A DNA stretch of 64,000 bases from Nocardioides sp. (GTDB lineage: Bacteria > Actinomycetota > Actinomycetes > Propionibacteriales > Nocardioidaceae): assembly GCA_002729525.1 (NCBI GenBank), contig PBYI01000015.1:1-64000 (forward strand), read 5' to 3'. Under the pieces are notes generated by a model, which was not told the origin of the DNA, did no database searches, and saw only the letters and a program-made list of their open reading frames with translations. The translations under genes were made by a program, and so were the position numbers. How positions within the stretch are numbered: position 1 is the first letter of the stretch; each line of letters opens with the position of its first letter. Positions 19,141 to 26,844 of the stretch are shown here, piece by piece.

Positions 19141-19404
19141 GTGGGTACCGAGCACGCGCCGAACCACGTCGAGCTGCGGCTGGAGGTCCTGCGGCACCTC
19201 GCCGCGGTGGAGCGGACCGATCCCGCGCGCTCGGCGCGGGTGCGCATGCAGGCACTCTCCCTGGGCCGGCGCCACGACCGCGGCGACCTCGCCGCCGACG
19301 CCTACCAGGGCGCGCTGCTCCTGCTGCTCTCCGAGCTCGACGAGCCGTCCGCCGAGCCGGCGCTGCCGGGTGCGGCTCAGGACGCTCCGGGCAGCGTGAA
19401 GTAG
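19141..19404 (+). CDS. Small conserved-looking hypothetical protein
   Basis: 87 residues from GTG 19141, chosen because AGGAGG lies six bases upstream, one of the best ribosome sites in the window. The first about 65 residues are predicted helical and charged (VELRLEVLRHLAAVERTDPA..., then DLAADAYQGALLLLLSELDEP); the end is Pro/Ala rich. No family recognised. Between the response regulator and a FUSC permease. Confidence 0.6.
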   Translation: MGTEHAPNHVELRLEVLRHLAAVERTDPARSARVRMQALSLGRRHDRGDLAADAYQGALLLLLSELDEPSAEPALPGAAQDAPGSVK

Positions 19405-19469
19405 AACGACTCACCGACACCGTCCTCGGCCCACCCGGCCGTCGTCACGTCCGGTGAGATGATCGGTCC

Positions 19470-20576
19470 GTGCCGCTCTCCCCGATCCTGGGCGTCGACG
19501 GCGCGTGGCGACGGGGGCGTACGTCGCTGCGCACGCGTCGCGCCCGACTGCGCGCCCGGTCGTGGCAGGTCGCCCAGTGCGCGGTCGCCGCGGGCGTGGC
19601 GTGGTTCATCGCCTCCGACCTGCTCGGCCACACCCAGCCGGTGTTCGCACCGATCGCCGCGGTCGTCGCACTCGGCACGTCGTACGCCCAGCGACTGCGT
19701 CGCGTCGGCGAGGTGACGGCCGGCGTCGCCATCGGGGTGCTCCTGGCCGACCTGCTCGTCGCGCTGCTGGGCGACGGCGCGTGGCAGATGGTGCTCGTCG
19801 TCGGACTGGCGATGACGCTGGCCATCGTGCTCGACGGCGGCACGCTCTTCGTCAACCAGGCCGCCATCCAGGCCGTCTTCGTGCTCGCCCTGGTGCCGGG
19901 CACCGGGGCGTCGTTCACCCGCTGGACCGACGCGCTCATCGGAGGAGGGGTCGCCCTCGTCGCGGCCACGGTCGTGCCCTCGGCGCCCCTGCGGCGCCCG
20001 CGCGACCAGGCCGCGGTGGTCACCGACAAGATCTCCGAGCTGCTGCGCGGCGCGGCCGAGGTGCTGCGCGAGGGCGACCCGACGCCGGCGCTGGAGCTGC
20101 TCGCCGACGCCCGGCAGACCGACCCGCTGGTACGTCAGCTGCAGGTCGCGGCGGCCGAGGGCATGGCGGTGGCGTCGTCGTCGCCGTTCCGGGTGCGCCA
20201 CCGGCCCGGGATCCGGAGGATGGCCGACCTCGTCGAGCCGCTCGACCGGGCGCTGCGCAGCACCCGCGTGCTCGTGCGGCACGCGGCGGTCGCCTGCTAC
20301 CGCGACCGCGACGTGCCCGCGTCGTACGTCGAGCTGCTGGAGCAGGTCGCGCGGGCAGCCGACATCGTCGGGCTGGAGCTGCGGGCCGACCGCACCCCCG
20401 TCGCCGCCCGACCGGCGCTGGTCGGCGTCGCGGTGCGCAGCGGTGAGGTCGAACGTGCGGAGGCGATCACGGCCGAGGCACTGCTCGTGCAGGCCCGCGC
20501 GGTCGTGGTCGACCTGCTGATGGTCACCGGGATGACCCAGCTCGACGCGACCGACACGATGCCGCCGACGCGCTGA
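19470..20576 (+). CDS. FUSC-family membrane protein (aromatic-acid exporter type)
   Basis: 368 residues from GTG 19470. The first about 175 residues hold five or six membrane helices with the FUSC pattern (AGVAWFIASDLLGHTQPVFAPIAAVVALG near the start). A long helical cytoplasmic tail of about 190 residues follows. Relatives (AaeB/YgaH types, FUSC) export aromatic acids or other small organic molecules; the substrate is unknown. Confidence 0.82.
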   Translation: MPLSPILGVDGAWRRGRTSLRTRRARLRARSWQVAQCAVAAGVAWFIASDLLGHTQPVFAPIAAVVALGTSYAQRLRRVGEVTAGVAIGVLLADLLVALLGDGAWQMVLVVGLAMTLAIVLDGGTLFVNQAAIQAVFVLALVPGTGASFTRWTDALIGGGVALVAATVVPSAPLRRPRDQAAVVTDKISELLRGAAEVLREGDPTPALELLADARQTDPLVRQLQVAAAEGMAVASSSPFRVRHRPGIRRMADLVEPLDRALRSTRVLVRHAAVACYRDRDVPASYVELLEQVARAADIVGLELRADRTPVAARPALVGVAVRSGEVERAEAITAEALLVQARAVVVDLLMVTGMTQLDATDTMPPTR

Positions 20577-20607
20577 GCGCGCGGCGTACCGGTGTCAGGG
20601 TTGGGCG

Positions 20608-21417
20608 TCAGGCGACGTCGGACTCCATGGCGGCCACAAAGTCGCGCTTGACCGCACGCCAGTCCTCGTCGGTCATCGTGCGCCGCCAGTAGGGCGAGCA
20701 GCTCATGTCGGCGCGAGTCAGGCCCCGGTCGCCGAGCAGGTGACGGCGCAGCGCACGGACCTCGTCGGCCTCGCCGTGCACGAACGCGTGACCGCGGCCG
20801 GCGGGCAGGTCGAGTGCGGCGACGGCGTCGGCCAGCAGGTCGGCCGGAGCCTCGGCGCCGGCGCGGTGCAGCCAGACCAGGTCGACGCCGGCGGGCGCCG
20901 GCAGCGCGAGCTCGTGCTCGGGGCCGTCGCAGAGCAGTCGGACGAAGGCGCGGGCACCGGCCGGCAGGACCTCCAGGGACGCAGCGATCGCGGGCACCGC
21001 GGACTCGTCGCCGACGAGCAGGTGCCAGTCGGCGCCGGGGTTGGGGGTGTAGCCGGCGCCGGGGCCCTGGAAGACCAGCACGTCGCCCGGCTGTGCGGCG
21101 GCGGCCCACGGGCCGGCGGCGCCGGAGTCGCCGTGCACCACGAAGTCGAGCACCAGCTCTCCGTGCGTGCCGGCGGCGGGGTCCCAGGCTCGGACCGTGT
21201 AGCGCCGGCGGGCCGGCTGGAGCTCCTTCGGCTGCTCCTCGCGCACGACCGCCGGGTCGAAGACCGGGCCGTACGGCGCTCCCGCGGGCGGGATGGCCAG
21301 GTTGACGTAGGCGTCCGTGCCGCCCGACGGGTCGAACCCGGCGAGGCCCTCACCGCCCAGCACGACCCGCACCATCGACGGCGTCAGCCGCTCGGTCGAG
21401 ACGACCACTCCGTGCAC
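20608..21417 (-). CDS. Siderophore-interacting protein (NADPH-dependent ferric-siderophore reductase)
   Basis: 269 residues. FAD-binding domain with RRYTVRAWD (the RxYTxR flavin motif) and the family segment LDFVVHGDSGAAGPWAAAAQPGD, then an SIP C-terminal domain with GDESAVPAIAASLE, HGEADEVRALRRHL and a final SPYWRRTMTDEDW. It releases iron by reducing Fe(III)-siderophores in the cytoplasm. GTG 21417 has GGGAGG upstream. A 19-bp IdeR-type box lies 28 bases upstream, so it should be repressed when iron is plentiful. It partners functionally with the importer at 26.8-30.9 kb. Confidence 0.93.
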   Translation of the reverse strand: MHGVVVSTERLTPSMVRVVLGGEGLAGFDPSGGTDAYVNLAIPPAGAPYGPVFDPAVVREEQPKELQPARRRYTVRAWDPAAGTHGELVLDFVVHGDSGAAGPWAAAAQPGDVLVFQGPGAGYTPNPGADWHLLVGDESAVPAIAASLEVLPAGARAFVRLLCDGPEHELALPAPAGVDLVWLHRAGAEAPADLLADAVAALDLPAGRGHAFVHGEADEVRALRRHLLGDRGLTRADMSCSPYWRRTMTDEDWRAVKRDFVAAMESDVA

Positions 21418-21444
21418 GCGATGTCCTCCCGCGATTGACTCAGA

Positions 21445-21463
21445 TCAGGTGAGGCACACCTTA
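21445..21463. promoter_or_regulatory. IdeR/DtxR iron box upstream of the SIP gene
   Basis: TCAGGTGAGGCACACCTTA agrees at most positions with the 19-bp consensus TTAGGTTAGSCTAACCTAA and keeps its dyad (AGGT...ACCT). It sits 28 bases before the SIP start codon. Confidence 0.75.
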
Positions 21464-21496
21464 CTCGCGTCACCTGTGGGCGGCCTGGCGCGGTGC

Positions 21497-21739
21497 TCAG
21501 ACGAGCCCGTCGACCGCCGTCCAGACGACCCAGCCCCCGACCGCGACCAGGAGCGCCGCCGAACGGTGCCGCTCGCCGCGCTCGTGGGAGGCACCCGCCG
21601 CGACGACCGCGACGATCCCGAAGAGCAGAGGCGAGACGGCCGCACCCAGGGCACCGAACGCCATGGCCAGCACGGCGTACGGCGACGCGACGTCCCACCA
21701 CGGTGTCGCGTCGTCCACCGTCGTCTCGTGCGCTGCCAT
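21497..21739 (-). CDS. Small two-helix membrane protein
   Basis: 80 residues from ATG 21739, set by GGAGGGGG five bases upstream. Two hydrophobic helices (about 19-45 and 58-78) separated by a short charged loop HERGERH. It resembles small DUF4190-like actinobacterial membrane proteins. Function unknown. Confidence 0.65.
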   Translation of the reverse strand: MAAHETTVDDATPWWDVASPYAVLAMAFGALGAAVSPLLFGIVAVVAAGASHERGERHRSAALLVAVGGWVVWTAVDGLV

Positions 21740-21909
21740 CGCGTCCCCCTCCGAGTCGTGGGCCCGGCGGTGATGTCCGGTCACCGGCCCAACGAGGCCC
21801 ACCCCGGTCGGGTCACGGCCGTCCCGCTCTCACGGGTGCGGTCGGCCGCGACCCGTCCGGGTTGAGAGGACCAAGGTCATCTCGATCCCGCCGGACGTCC
21901 CGGCCCGGG

Positions 21910-22929
21910 TCAGCGCCAGCCGAGGGCGGGTGCAACCTCGGTGAGGATGCCCTCGATGACGTGGGCGTTGTAGTCGACGCCGAGCTGGTTGGGCACGGTC
22001 AGCAGGAGCGTGTCCGCCTCGGCGACGGCCTGGTCCTCGCGCAGCTGCTCGACGAGCACGTCGGGCTCGGCGGCGTAGGTCTTGCCGAAGCGGGCCTTGC
22101 CTCCGTCGATCATGCCGACCTGGTCGCGGCTCTGGCCCTGCATCCCGAAGTACGCCGCGTCGCGCTCGTCGAGGATCGGGAAGATGCTGCGGCTGACCGA
22201 GACGCGCGGGGTGCGCTCGTGGCCGGCGGACTCCCAGGCCTTGCGGAACAGGTGGATCTGCTCGGCCTGGAGCTCGTGGAAGGGCACGCCGGTGTCCTCG
22301 GTGAGCAGGGTCGAGCTCATCAGGTTCATGCCCTGCTGGGCGGTCCACTCGGCGGTCGCGCGGGAGCCGGCGCCCCACCAGATGCGGTCGCGCAGACCCT
22401 CGGAGTGCGGCTCGATGCGCAGCAGCCCGGGCGGGTTGGGGAACATCGGGCGCGGGTTGGGCTCGGCGAACCCCTTGCCCTGGAGGACGTCGAGCAGCAC
22501 GGCGGTGTGCTGGCGCGCCATGTCGGCGTGGTCGGAGCCCTCGGCGGGCTGGTAGCCGAAGTAGCGGTAGCCGTCGACGACCTGCTCCGGTGAGCCGCGG
22601 CTGATGCCGAGCTGGAGCCTGCCGCCGGAGATGAGGTCGGCGGCGCCGGCGTCCTCGGCCATGTAGAGCGGGTTCTCGTAGCGCATGTCGATCACGCCGG
22701 TGCCGAGCTCGATCCCGCTGGTGCGCGCGGCGGCCGCGGCGAGCAGCGGGAACGGCGAGGCGAGCTGGCGGGCGAAGTGGTGCACCCGGAAGTACGCACC
22801 GTCCGCGCCGAGCTCCTCCGCGGCGACCGCGAGGTCGATCGACTGGAGCAGGGTGTCGGAGGCCGAGCGCGTCGCAGACTGCGGCGAGTCGGTCCAGTGC
22901 CCGAAGGACAGGAAGCCGATGTTCTTCAT
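21910..22929 (-). CDS. LLM-class flavin-dependent oxidoreductase
   Basis: 339 residues, luciferase-like TIM barrel that uses FMN or F420. It starts at the first strand (MKNIGFLSFGHW). Family marks: AAEELGADGAYFRVHHF, LGTGVIDMRYENPLYMAEDAGAADLIS-type segment, GGRLQLGISRGSPEQV. Substrate unknown. It lies 25 bases after the alpha/beta hydrolase gene on the same strand and is probably co-transcribed. Confidence 0.9.
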   Translation of the reverse strand: MKNIGFLSFGHWTDSPQSATRSASDTLLQSIDLAVAAEELGADGAYFRVHHFARQLASPFPLLAAAAARTSGIELGTGVIDMRYENPLYMAEDAGAADLISGGRLQLGISRGSPEQVVDGYRYFGYQPAEGSDHADMARQHTAVLLDVLQGKGFAEPNPRPMFPNPPGLLRIEPHSEGLRDRIWWGAGSRATAEWTAQQGMNLMSSTLLTEDTGVPFHELQAEQIHLFRKAWESAGHERTPRVSVSRSIFPILDERDAAYFGMQGQSRDQVGMIDGGKARFGKTYAAEPDVLVEQLREDQAVAEADTLLLTVPNQLGVDYNAHVIEGILTEVAPALGWR

Positions 22930-22954
22930 GTCCGCCCCAACACTGGTTGAAGCC

Positions 22955-23773
22955 TCAATCTTCCCGACGGAGGGCGTCGGGCCGGGCGAGCCGGTCGGCC
23001 ACCACGGACCAGACGTCGGGGTCGGTGCCCATGCCCAGGTGGCGCGAGCCGACCTCGACGTTCTCCACCGCGCGCGAGGTGCGGTCGACGCACGCCCGCC
23101 AGTCGACGACGCCGTCGCGGCGCGAGAACAGCGCGGTCACCGGCACCGAGATCGGGGTGTCGCGGTCCCACTGCTCGGTCAGCTCGGCCGCCCGGGCACA
23201 GGCCTCCTCGCCCCAGGTCGCGGCCCCTGCCGTGTACGTCGGTCCGCCCACCGCCGGCGTGCCGTAGGTGACCACGCGGCGTACGAGCGTTGGACGCGTG
23301 CGGGCGACCTCGCGGGCCAGCACACCGCCGAGGCTCCAGCCGACGAGCGACACCCGACGCCCGGTGCGGCGGGCGTGCTGCTCGACCACCTCCGCCAACC
23401 GGTCGACGTCCCGCTCGGGGTCGCCGGCGTTGGTGCCGAGGCCCCAGCCGCGGGCGTCGTACCCGATCCGGCGCAGGTAGCCGCGCAGCGGCAGCCCGGT
23501 CACCTCGGGCGCCTTCCAGCCGGGCACGTCGACCACCACGTGACCGTCGCCGCGGGGCGCCGCCGCCAGCCGCGGCGCTGCGGCCAGCAGCCGGGCCGAC
23601 CCGAGCGGGCCGAGGAGCTCGGCCAGGCCGGCGGTCTGCGACGGCGGCGCGAGCGGCGCGTCGGCCAGGTGCTGCTCGGCCGGGCGGACGCGCGAGGCGG
23701 CGCCGGCCCACTGCAGGACCGGGGCGAGCGGTGTCGTGGTCACCGCGCCACGGTAGGGAGTCGGGGGTTGCAT
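22955..23773 (-). CDS. Alpha/beta-hydrolase (esterase/lipase-like)
   Basis: 272 residues. Nucleophile elbow SLVGWSLGGVLAREVA (GxSxG), then an acid in FSRRDGVVDW and a His in SRHLGMGTDP complete a plausible Ser-Asp-His triad. No signal peptide. Start ATG 23773 is preferred because GGAGG lies eight bases upstream. GTG 23788 would put the start inside the adjacent palindrome; GTG 23743 has no ribosome site. Likely co-transcribed with the LLM gene. Confidence 0.83.
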   Translation of the reverse strand: MQPPTPYRGAVTTTPLAPVLQWAGAASRVRPAEQHLADAPLAPPSQTAGLAELLGPLGSARLLAAAPRLAAAPRGDGHVVVDVPGWKAPEVTGLPLRGYLRRIGYDARGWGLGTNAGDPERDVDRLAEVVEQHARRTGRRVSLVGWSLGGVLAREVARTRPTLVRRVVTYGTPAVGGPTYTAGAATWGEEACARAAELTEQWDRDTPISVPVTALFSRRDGVVDWRACVDRTSRAVENVEVGSRHLGMGTDPDVWSVVADRLARPDALRRED

Positions 23774-23775
23774 CC

Positions 23776-23801
23776 GCGTCACCTCCACGGGGAGGTGACG
23801 C
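23776..23801. promoter_or_regulatory. 26-bp perfect palindrome between divergent genes
   Basis: GCGTCACCTCC (23776-23786), 4-base centre ACGG, GGAGGTGACGC (23791-23801). It lies immediately before the hydrolase start and includes its ribosome binding site. It could be a repressor operator or an RNA hairpin that hides the site. Confidence 0.55.
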
Positions 23802-23867
23802 CGGGCGGGCGAGGCGCGTCACCCTGGGACGCCCCGACGAGACGCCGAGAACAACTCAGGAGACACC

Positions 23868-24296
23868 GTGTCCCGACCCCCACTCCCCGCCGACGCGACC
23901 GCCCTGCTCGAGAAGCCCAACCCGGCGGTGATGGCGACGATCCGCAGCGACGGCGCGCCGGTGTCGACGCCGACCTGGTACCTCTGGGAGGACGGCGCGG
24001 TGCTGCTCAACCTCGACGGCGACCGGGCCCGGCTCCAGCACCTGCGCCGCGACCCCCGTGTGACGCTGACGGTGCTCGACGAGTCGAGCTGGTACACCCA
24101 CGTCACCCTCATCGGGCACGTCTCGGAGATCCGCGCCGACGAAGGCCTGGCCGACATCAACCGCATCTCGCGGCACTACACCGGCGGCGACTACCCCGAG
24201 CAGGGGCGCGAGCGGTTCACCGCCGTCATGACCGTCGACCGGTGGCACGGCTGGGGCGCGATGAAGGACAACGACCGGGCAGCTCCCGGCTCCTGA
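23868..24296 (+). CDS. F420-type pyridoxamine-phosphate-oxidase-like protein
   Basis: 142 residues, split-barrel flavin-binding fold. Pattern NPAVMATIRSDGAPVSTPTWY, then RLQHLRRDPRVTLTVLD and VTLIGHVSEI, is that of the actinobacterial PPOX group that binds F420 or FMN (TIGR03618-like). GTG 23868 has CAGGAG upstream. Reaction unknown; often reduces small metabolites. Divergent from the hydrolase/LLM pair, the LLM being another potential F420 user. Confidence 0.85.
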   Translation: MSRPPLPADATALLEKPNPAVMATIRSDGAPVSTPTWYLWEDGAVLLNLDGDRARLQHLRRDPRVTLTVLDESSWYTHVTLIGHVSEIRADEGLADINRISRHYTGGDYPEQGRERFTAVMTVDRWHGWGAMKDNDRAAPGS

Positions 24297-24367
24297 GGCT
24301 CGGCACGCCGACCCACGTCGCGGACCCGCGGGCGGTGTGACGCCGCTCGCGTCACTGGCGTCGGCGC

Positions 24368-25399
24368 GTGACCGGGGTGCTCGAGGGGTTCGCGACGATC
24401 GTCGTGCTCATCGCCCTCGGTGGGCTGCTCGGGCACCTGCGAATCGTCGACGAGCCCGGTCGGCACACGCTCTCGACGCTGTCGTTCTACGTCGCCAGCC
24501 CCGCGCTGCTGCTGACGGTCATGGAGGACAGCGACCTGGGCACGGTCTTCTCGGCCAACCTCGTCGCGAGCGCGGTCGCAGTCGCGGTGACGGTCGTCCT
24601 GACGCTCGCGGCCACCCTGCTCGTCGGCAACCGCGACCTCGGCGGGACGGTCGTCGCCGTGCTGTGCACGAGCTACGTCAACGCCGGCAACCTCGGCCTG
24701 CCGATCGCGGCGTACGTGCTCGACGACGTCACGCTGGTGGCGCCGATCCTGCTCGTGCAGCTGCTGGTGCTCCAGCCGCTGGCACTCACCCTGCTCGACG
24801 TCGCGGTCGCGGACCGACGCCCGAGCCTGCTCGACGTGGCGTCGCGCCCGGTGCGCAACCCGCTCACCATCGCGACCCTGCTCGGCGTCCTGCTCTCGGC
24901 GACCGGCACCCAGCTGCCCGCGCCCGTGCAGGACCCGCTCGACCTGGTCGGCGGGATGACAGTCCCCGCGATGCTGATCGCGTACGGCGTGGCGCTGCGG
25001 CTGGGTCCCCTGCCGGGACGCGGGGTGAGCCCGCGACTGCTGACGTTCGTGGTGGTCGTCAAGCAGGTGGTGCAGCCGCTGGCGGCGTACGTCGTGGGAC
25101 GCGCGGTGGGCCTGCCCGACCCGGCGCTGCTCGCGGTGACGGTGCTGTCGGCGCTGCCGACGGCGCAGAACATCCACGTGATCGCGATGCGCTACGGCCG
25201 CGGCGAGCTGCTCGCCCGCGTCGCGACCACCGCGGCCGCCGTCGCGGTCGGCGTCGTCGCCGTCGCGTGGGTGGCGCAGCGAGCTGTCGGCACCGCCGAC
25301 CCGTTCGCGGGTCTCGAGGGCCTGCTCCTCGCCACGCCCGAGCGGCTGGCGCTGGCGCTGGCCGTGGCGGCCGCGGCGGTGCTGGCGCTCCGGGTGCGC
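24368..25399 (+). CDS. AEC-family permease with no stop codon before dps
   Basis: 344 residues of plausible protein from GTG 24368. About ten hydrophobic helices with the AEC pattern: FATIVVLIALGGLLGHLRIVD, SYVNAGNLGLPIAAYVL, NPLTIATLLGVLLS, LLAVTVLSALPTAQNIHV. Relatives (auxin efflux carriers, MleP, YfdV) export carboxylates or other anions. The family normally ends near residue 315; here a further hydrophobic helix (LALALAVAAAAVLALRV) follows and the frame then meets the reverse-strand dps gene with no stop, staying open to 26800. The real C-terminus is therefore unclear: a lost stop, a frameshift, or extensive 3' overlap. Confidence 0.8.
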
Positions 25400-25903
25400 T
25401 CAGCGCGGGACGGAGCCCCCGGCGACGCGGTTCTCGGCGTCGGTCATCCAGGCGAGCTGCTCGATGCGCTCGAGGATCGCGTGCAGGAGGTCGGCAGAGG
25501 TGGGGTCCTCGGCGTCGACGTCGTCGTGCACGCGGCGGGCGGTGCCGGCGACGGCGTAGAGCGAGGCGACGATCCGGTCGACGGTCTCGGCCGTGTCGAC
25601 CTCGTCGGCCGGGAACTCCGGGAGCGACGACTGGGCGGCGACGGTCTTGCTGCGGGCGTCGGGCAGCGCGTGCACGGCGCGCATCCGCTCGGCGACGTCG
25701 TCGGAGAAGTCGCGGGCGGCGTCGACGATCTCGTCGAGCTGCAGGTGGAGGTCGCGGAAGTTCTTGCCGACGACGTTCCAGTGGGCCTGCTTGCCCTGGA
25801 CGTGGAGGTCGACGAGGTCGACGAGGACGGCCTGGAGGCTCGCGCTGAGCTGCTCGGAGGCGCGGAACGGGGCGGTGGTGGTCGGGGCGGCGGTCTGGGT
25901 CAT
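25400..25903 (-). CDS. dps: Dps-family ferritin-like DNA-protection protein
   Basis: 167 residues. Four-helix Dps: [22 protein letters not shown] carries the ferroxidase His, Asp and Glu, followed by [21 protein letters not shown]. It oxidises and stores iron and removes peroxide, protecting DNA. ATG 25903 with GAAGGAG upstream. Two candidate metal-regulator sites lie upstream (25948-25984). Convergent with the AEC gene, whose frame runs through it in antisense. Confidence 0.93.
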   Translation of the reverse strand: MTQTAAPTTTAPFRASEQLSASLQAVLVDLVDLHVQGKQAHWNVVGKNFRDLHLQLDEIVDAARDFSDDVAERMRAVHALPDARSKTVAAQSSLPEFPADEVDTAETVDRIVASLYAVAGTARRVHDDVDAEDPTSADLLHAILERIEQLAWMTDAENRVAGGSVPR

Positions 25904-25947
25904 CTGCGGGCTCCTTCTTCCGTGGGTGCGCCCCCAGTCTTCCGCTT

Positions 25948-25984
25948 TTTCTGGATTGATTCCAGAAAGGTGAGGCTGGCCTTG
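25948..25984 (-). promoter_or_regulatory. Overlapping FurA-like palindrome and IdeR-like box before dps
   Basis: TTTCTGGA-TTGAT-TCCAGAAA (25948-25968) is a near-perfect dyad resembling the actinobacterial FurA box (ATTCCAGAAA core) found before furA-katG. AAAGGTGAGGCTGGCCTTG (25966-25984) agrees at 12 of 19 positions with the IdeR consensus. The two overlap by three bases, 45-80 bases before the dps start. Confidence 0.5.
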
Positions 25985-26002
25985 CTCAGCCCCCCTCGCC
26001 GC

Positions 26003-26701
26003 TCAGACGTGCGCGTCGACGCAGGTCAGCGGCAGTGCGTGCGCCACCGCCAGGCGATCGAGGTCGTGCAGCGCGTCGCCAACCTCCACCTCCGGGTGGG
26101 GCACGGTCAGCGTCGTGACCCCGTGCGGCCCCAGCACGCGGAGCACCACGCCCGCGCCGTCGAGGTCGACGTCGGCCACGAGGCCGGCGACCGCCCCGTG
26201 GCGGACGACGTACGCCGCGAGCTCGGCGCCGTGGTGCCGCCGCAGGTGGCGCAGGGCCACCGTCGTCCGGACTCGCCCGAGGTCGGGACCGGCCGCGCGG
26301 TAGTCGTCGATGCCGACGGGGTGCCGGCGCCCGTCGACCCGCACCGCCACCGAGAGCACCGTCGGCCGGAAGACCGCGACCCGCTCGCGCTCGCTGCACA
26401 CCGGCCGCAGGGTGGCCACGACCTCGACGACCGTGGCGCCGTCGGCGACGGCGAGGCGCGCGACGGGCCACCGACGCAGGCGGGCGACGGCGGGCGACGA
26501 CGCCTCGAGCACGACGAGCGGCCGCCCGGCCGCGGGCTCCTCGAGGTGGACCAGCGTCGGCTGCGGGCGCGACTGGCGGCAGTCCTGCGTCCAGAGCGTC
26601 CCGTGGTCCGCGGCGGCGAGCATGGTGCGGGCCATGCCGGCGAGGTCCGCGGCGTCGGCGCGCACGACCCGGTCGCGGCCGCCGGAGCGGGTCGTGGTCA
26701 T
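26003..26701 (-). CDS. DUF2470-like protein, iron-regulated
   Basis: 232 residues. The C-terminal about 80 residues (ALRHLRRHHGAELAAYVV ... VGDALHDLDRLAV) look like DUF2470, a domain seen beside pyridoxamine-oxidase-like haem-utilisation proteins. The N-terminal part has a beta-rich PPOX-like feel (LVVLEASSPAVARLRRWPVARL) but is weak. It starts at ATG 26701 and is divergent from a siderophore importer with IdeR boxes in the gap, so a role in iron or haem handling is likely. No enzyme assignment is justified. Confidence 0.7.
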   Translation of the reverse strand: MTTTRSGGRDRVVRADAADLAGMARTMLAAADHGTLWTQDCRQSRPQPTLVHLEEPAAGRPLVVLEASSPAVARLRRWPVARLAVADGATVVEVVATLRPVCSERERVAVFRPTVLSVAVRVDGRRHPVGIDDYRAAGPDLGRVRTTVALRHLRRHHGAELAAYVVRHGAVAGLVADVDLDGAGVVLRVLGPHGVTTLTVPHPEVEVGDALHDLDRLAVAHALPLTCVDAHV

Positions 26702-26737
26702 GCGATCTCCCTGCTGGACGCGGTCGAACGGAGTCAG

Positions 26738-26756
26738 TCAGGTAAGGCTACCCTCA
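26738..26756. promoter_or_regulatory. IdeR box proximal to the DUF2470-like gene
   Basis: TCAGGTAAGGCTACCCTCA fits the 19-bp IdeR dyad with several mismatches in the right half. It is 36 bases from the DUF2470-like start. Confidence 0.65.
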
Positions 26757-26791
26757 TCACATCACGGGGGCAATGGATCGCCGTCGAGCAA

Positions 26792-26810
26792 TTAGGTTAG
26801 CCTCACCTAA
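26792..26810. promoter_or_regulatory. IdeR box proximal to the importer operon
   Basis: TTAGGTTAGCCTCACCTAA is the best iron box in the window, differing from TTAGGTTAGSCTAACCTAA at only one position. It is 34 bases before the binding-protein start. Confidence 0.9.
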
Positions 26811-26844
26811 TCACTTGCCGACTCGACAGCGAGGACCACTCCCC

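Noticed and set aside
25403..26800. C-terminal extension of the AEC protein to 810 residues
   Set aside because: It is antisense to dps and to the DUF2470-like gene, which are both well supported; the added sequence has no domain and composition typical of an antisense frame.
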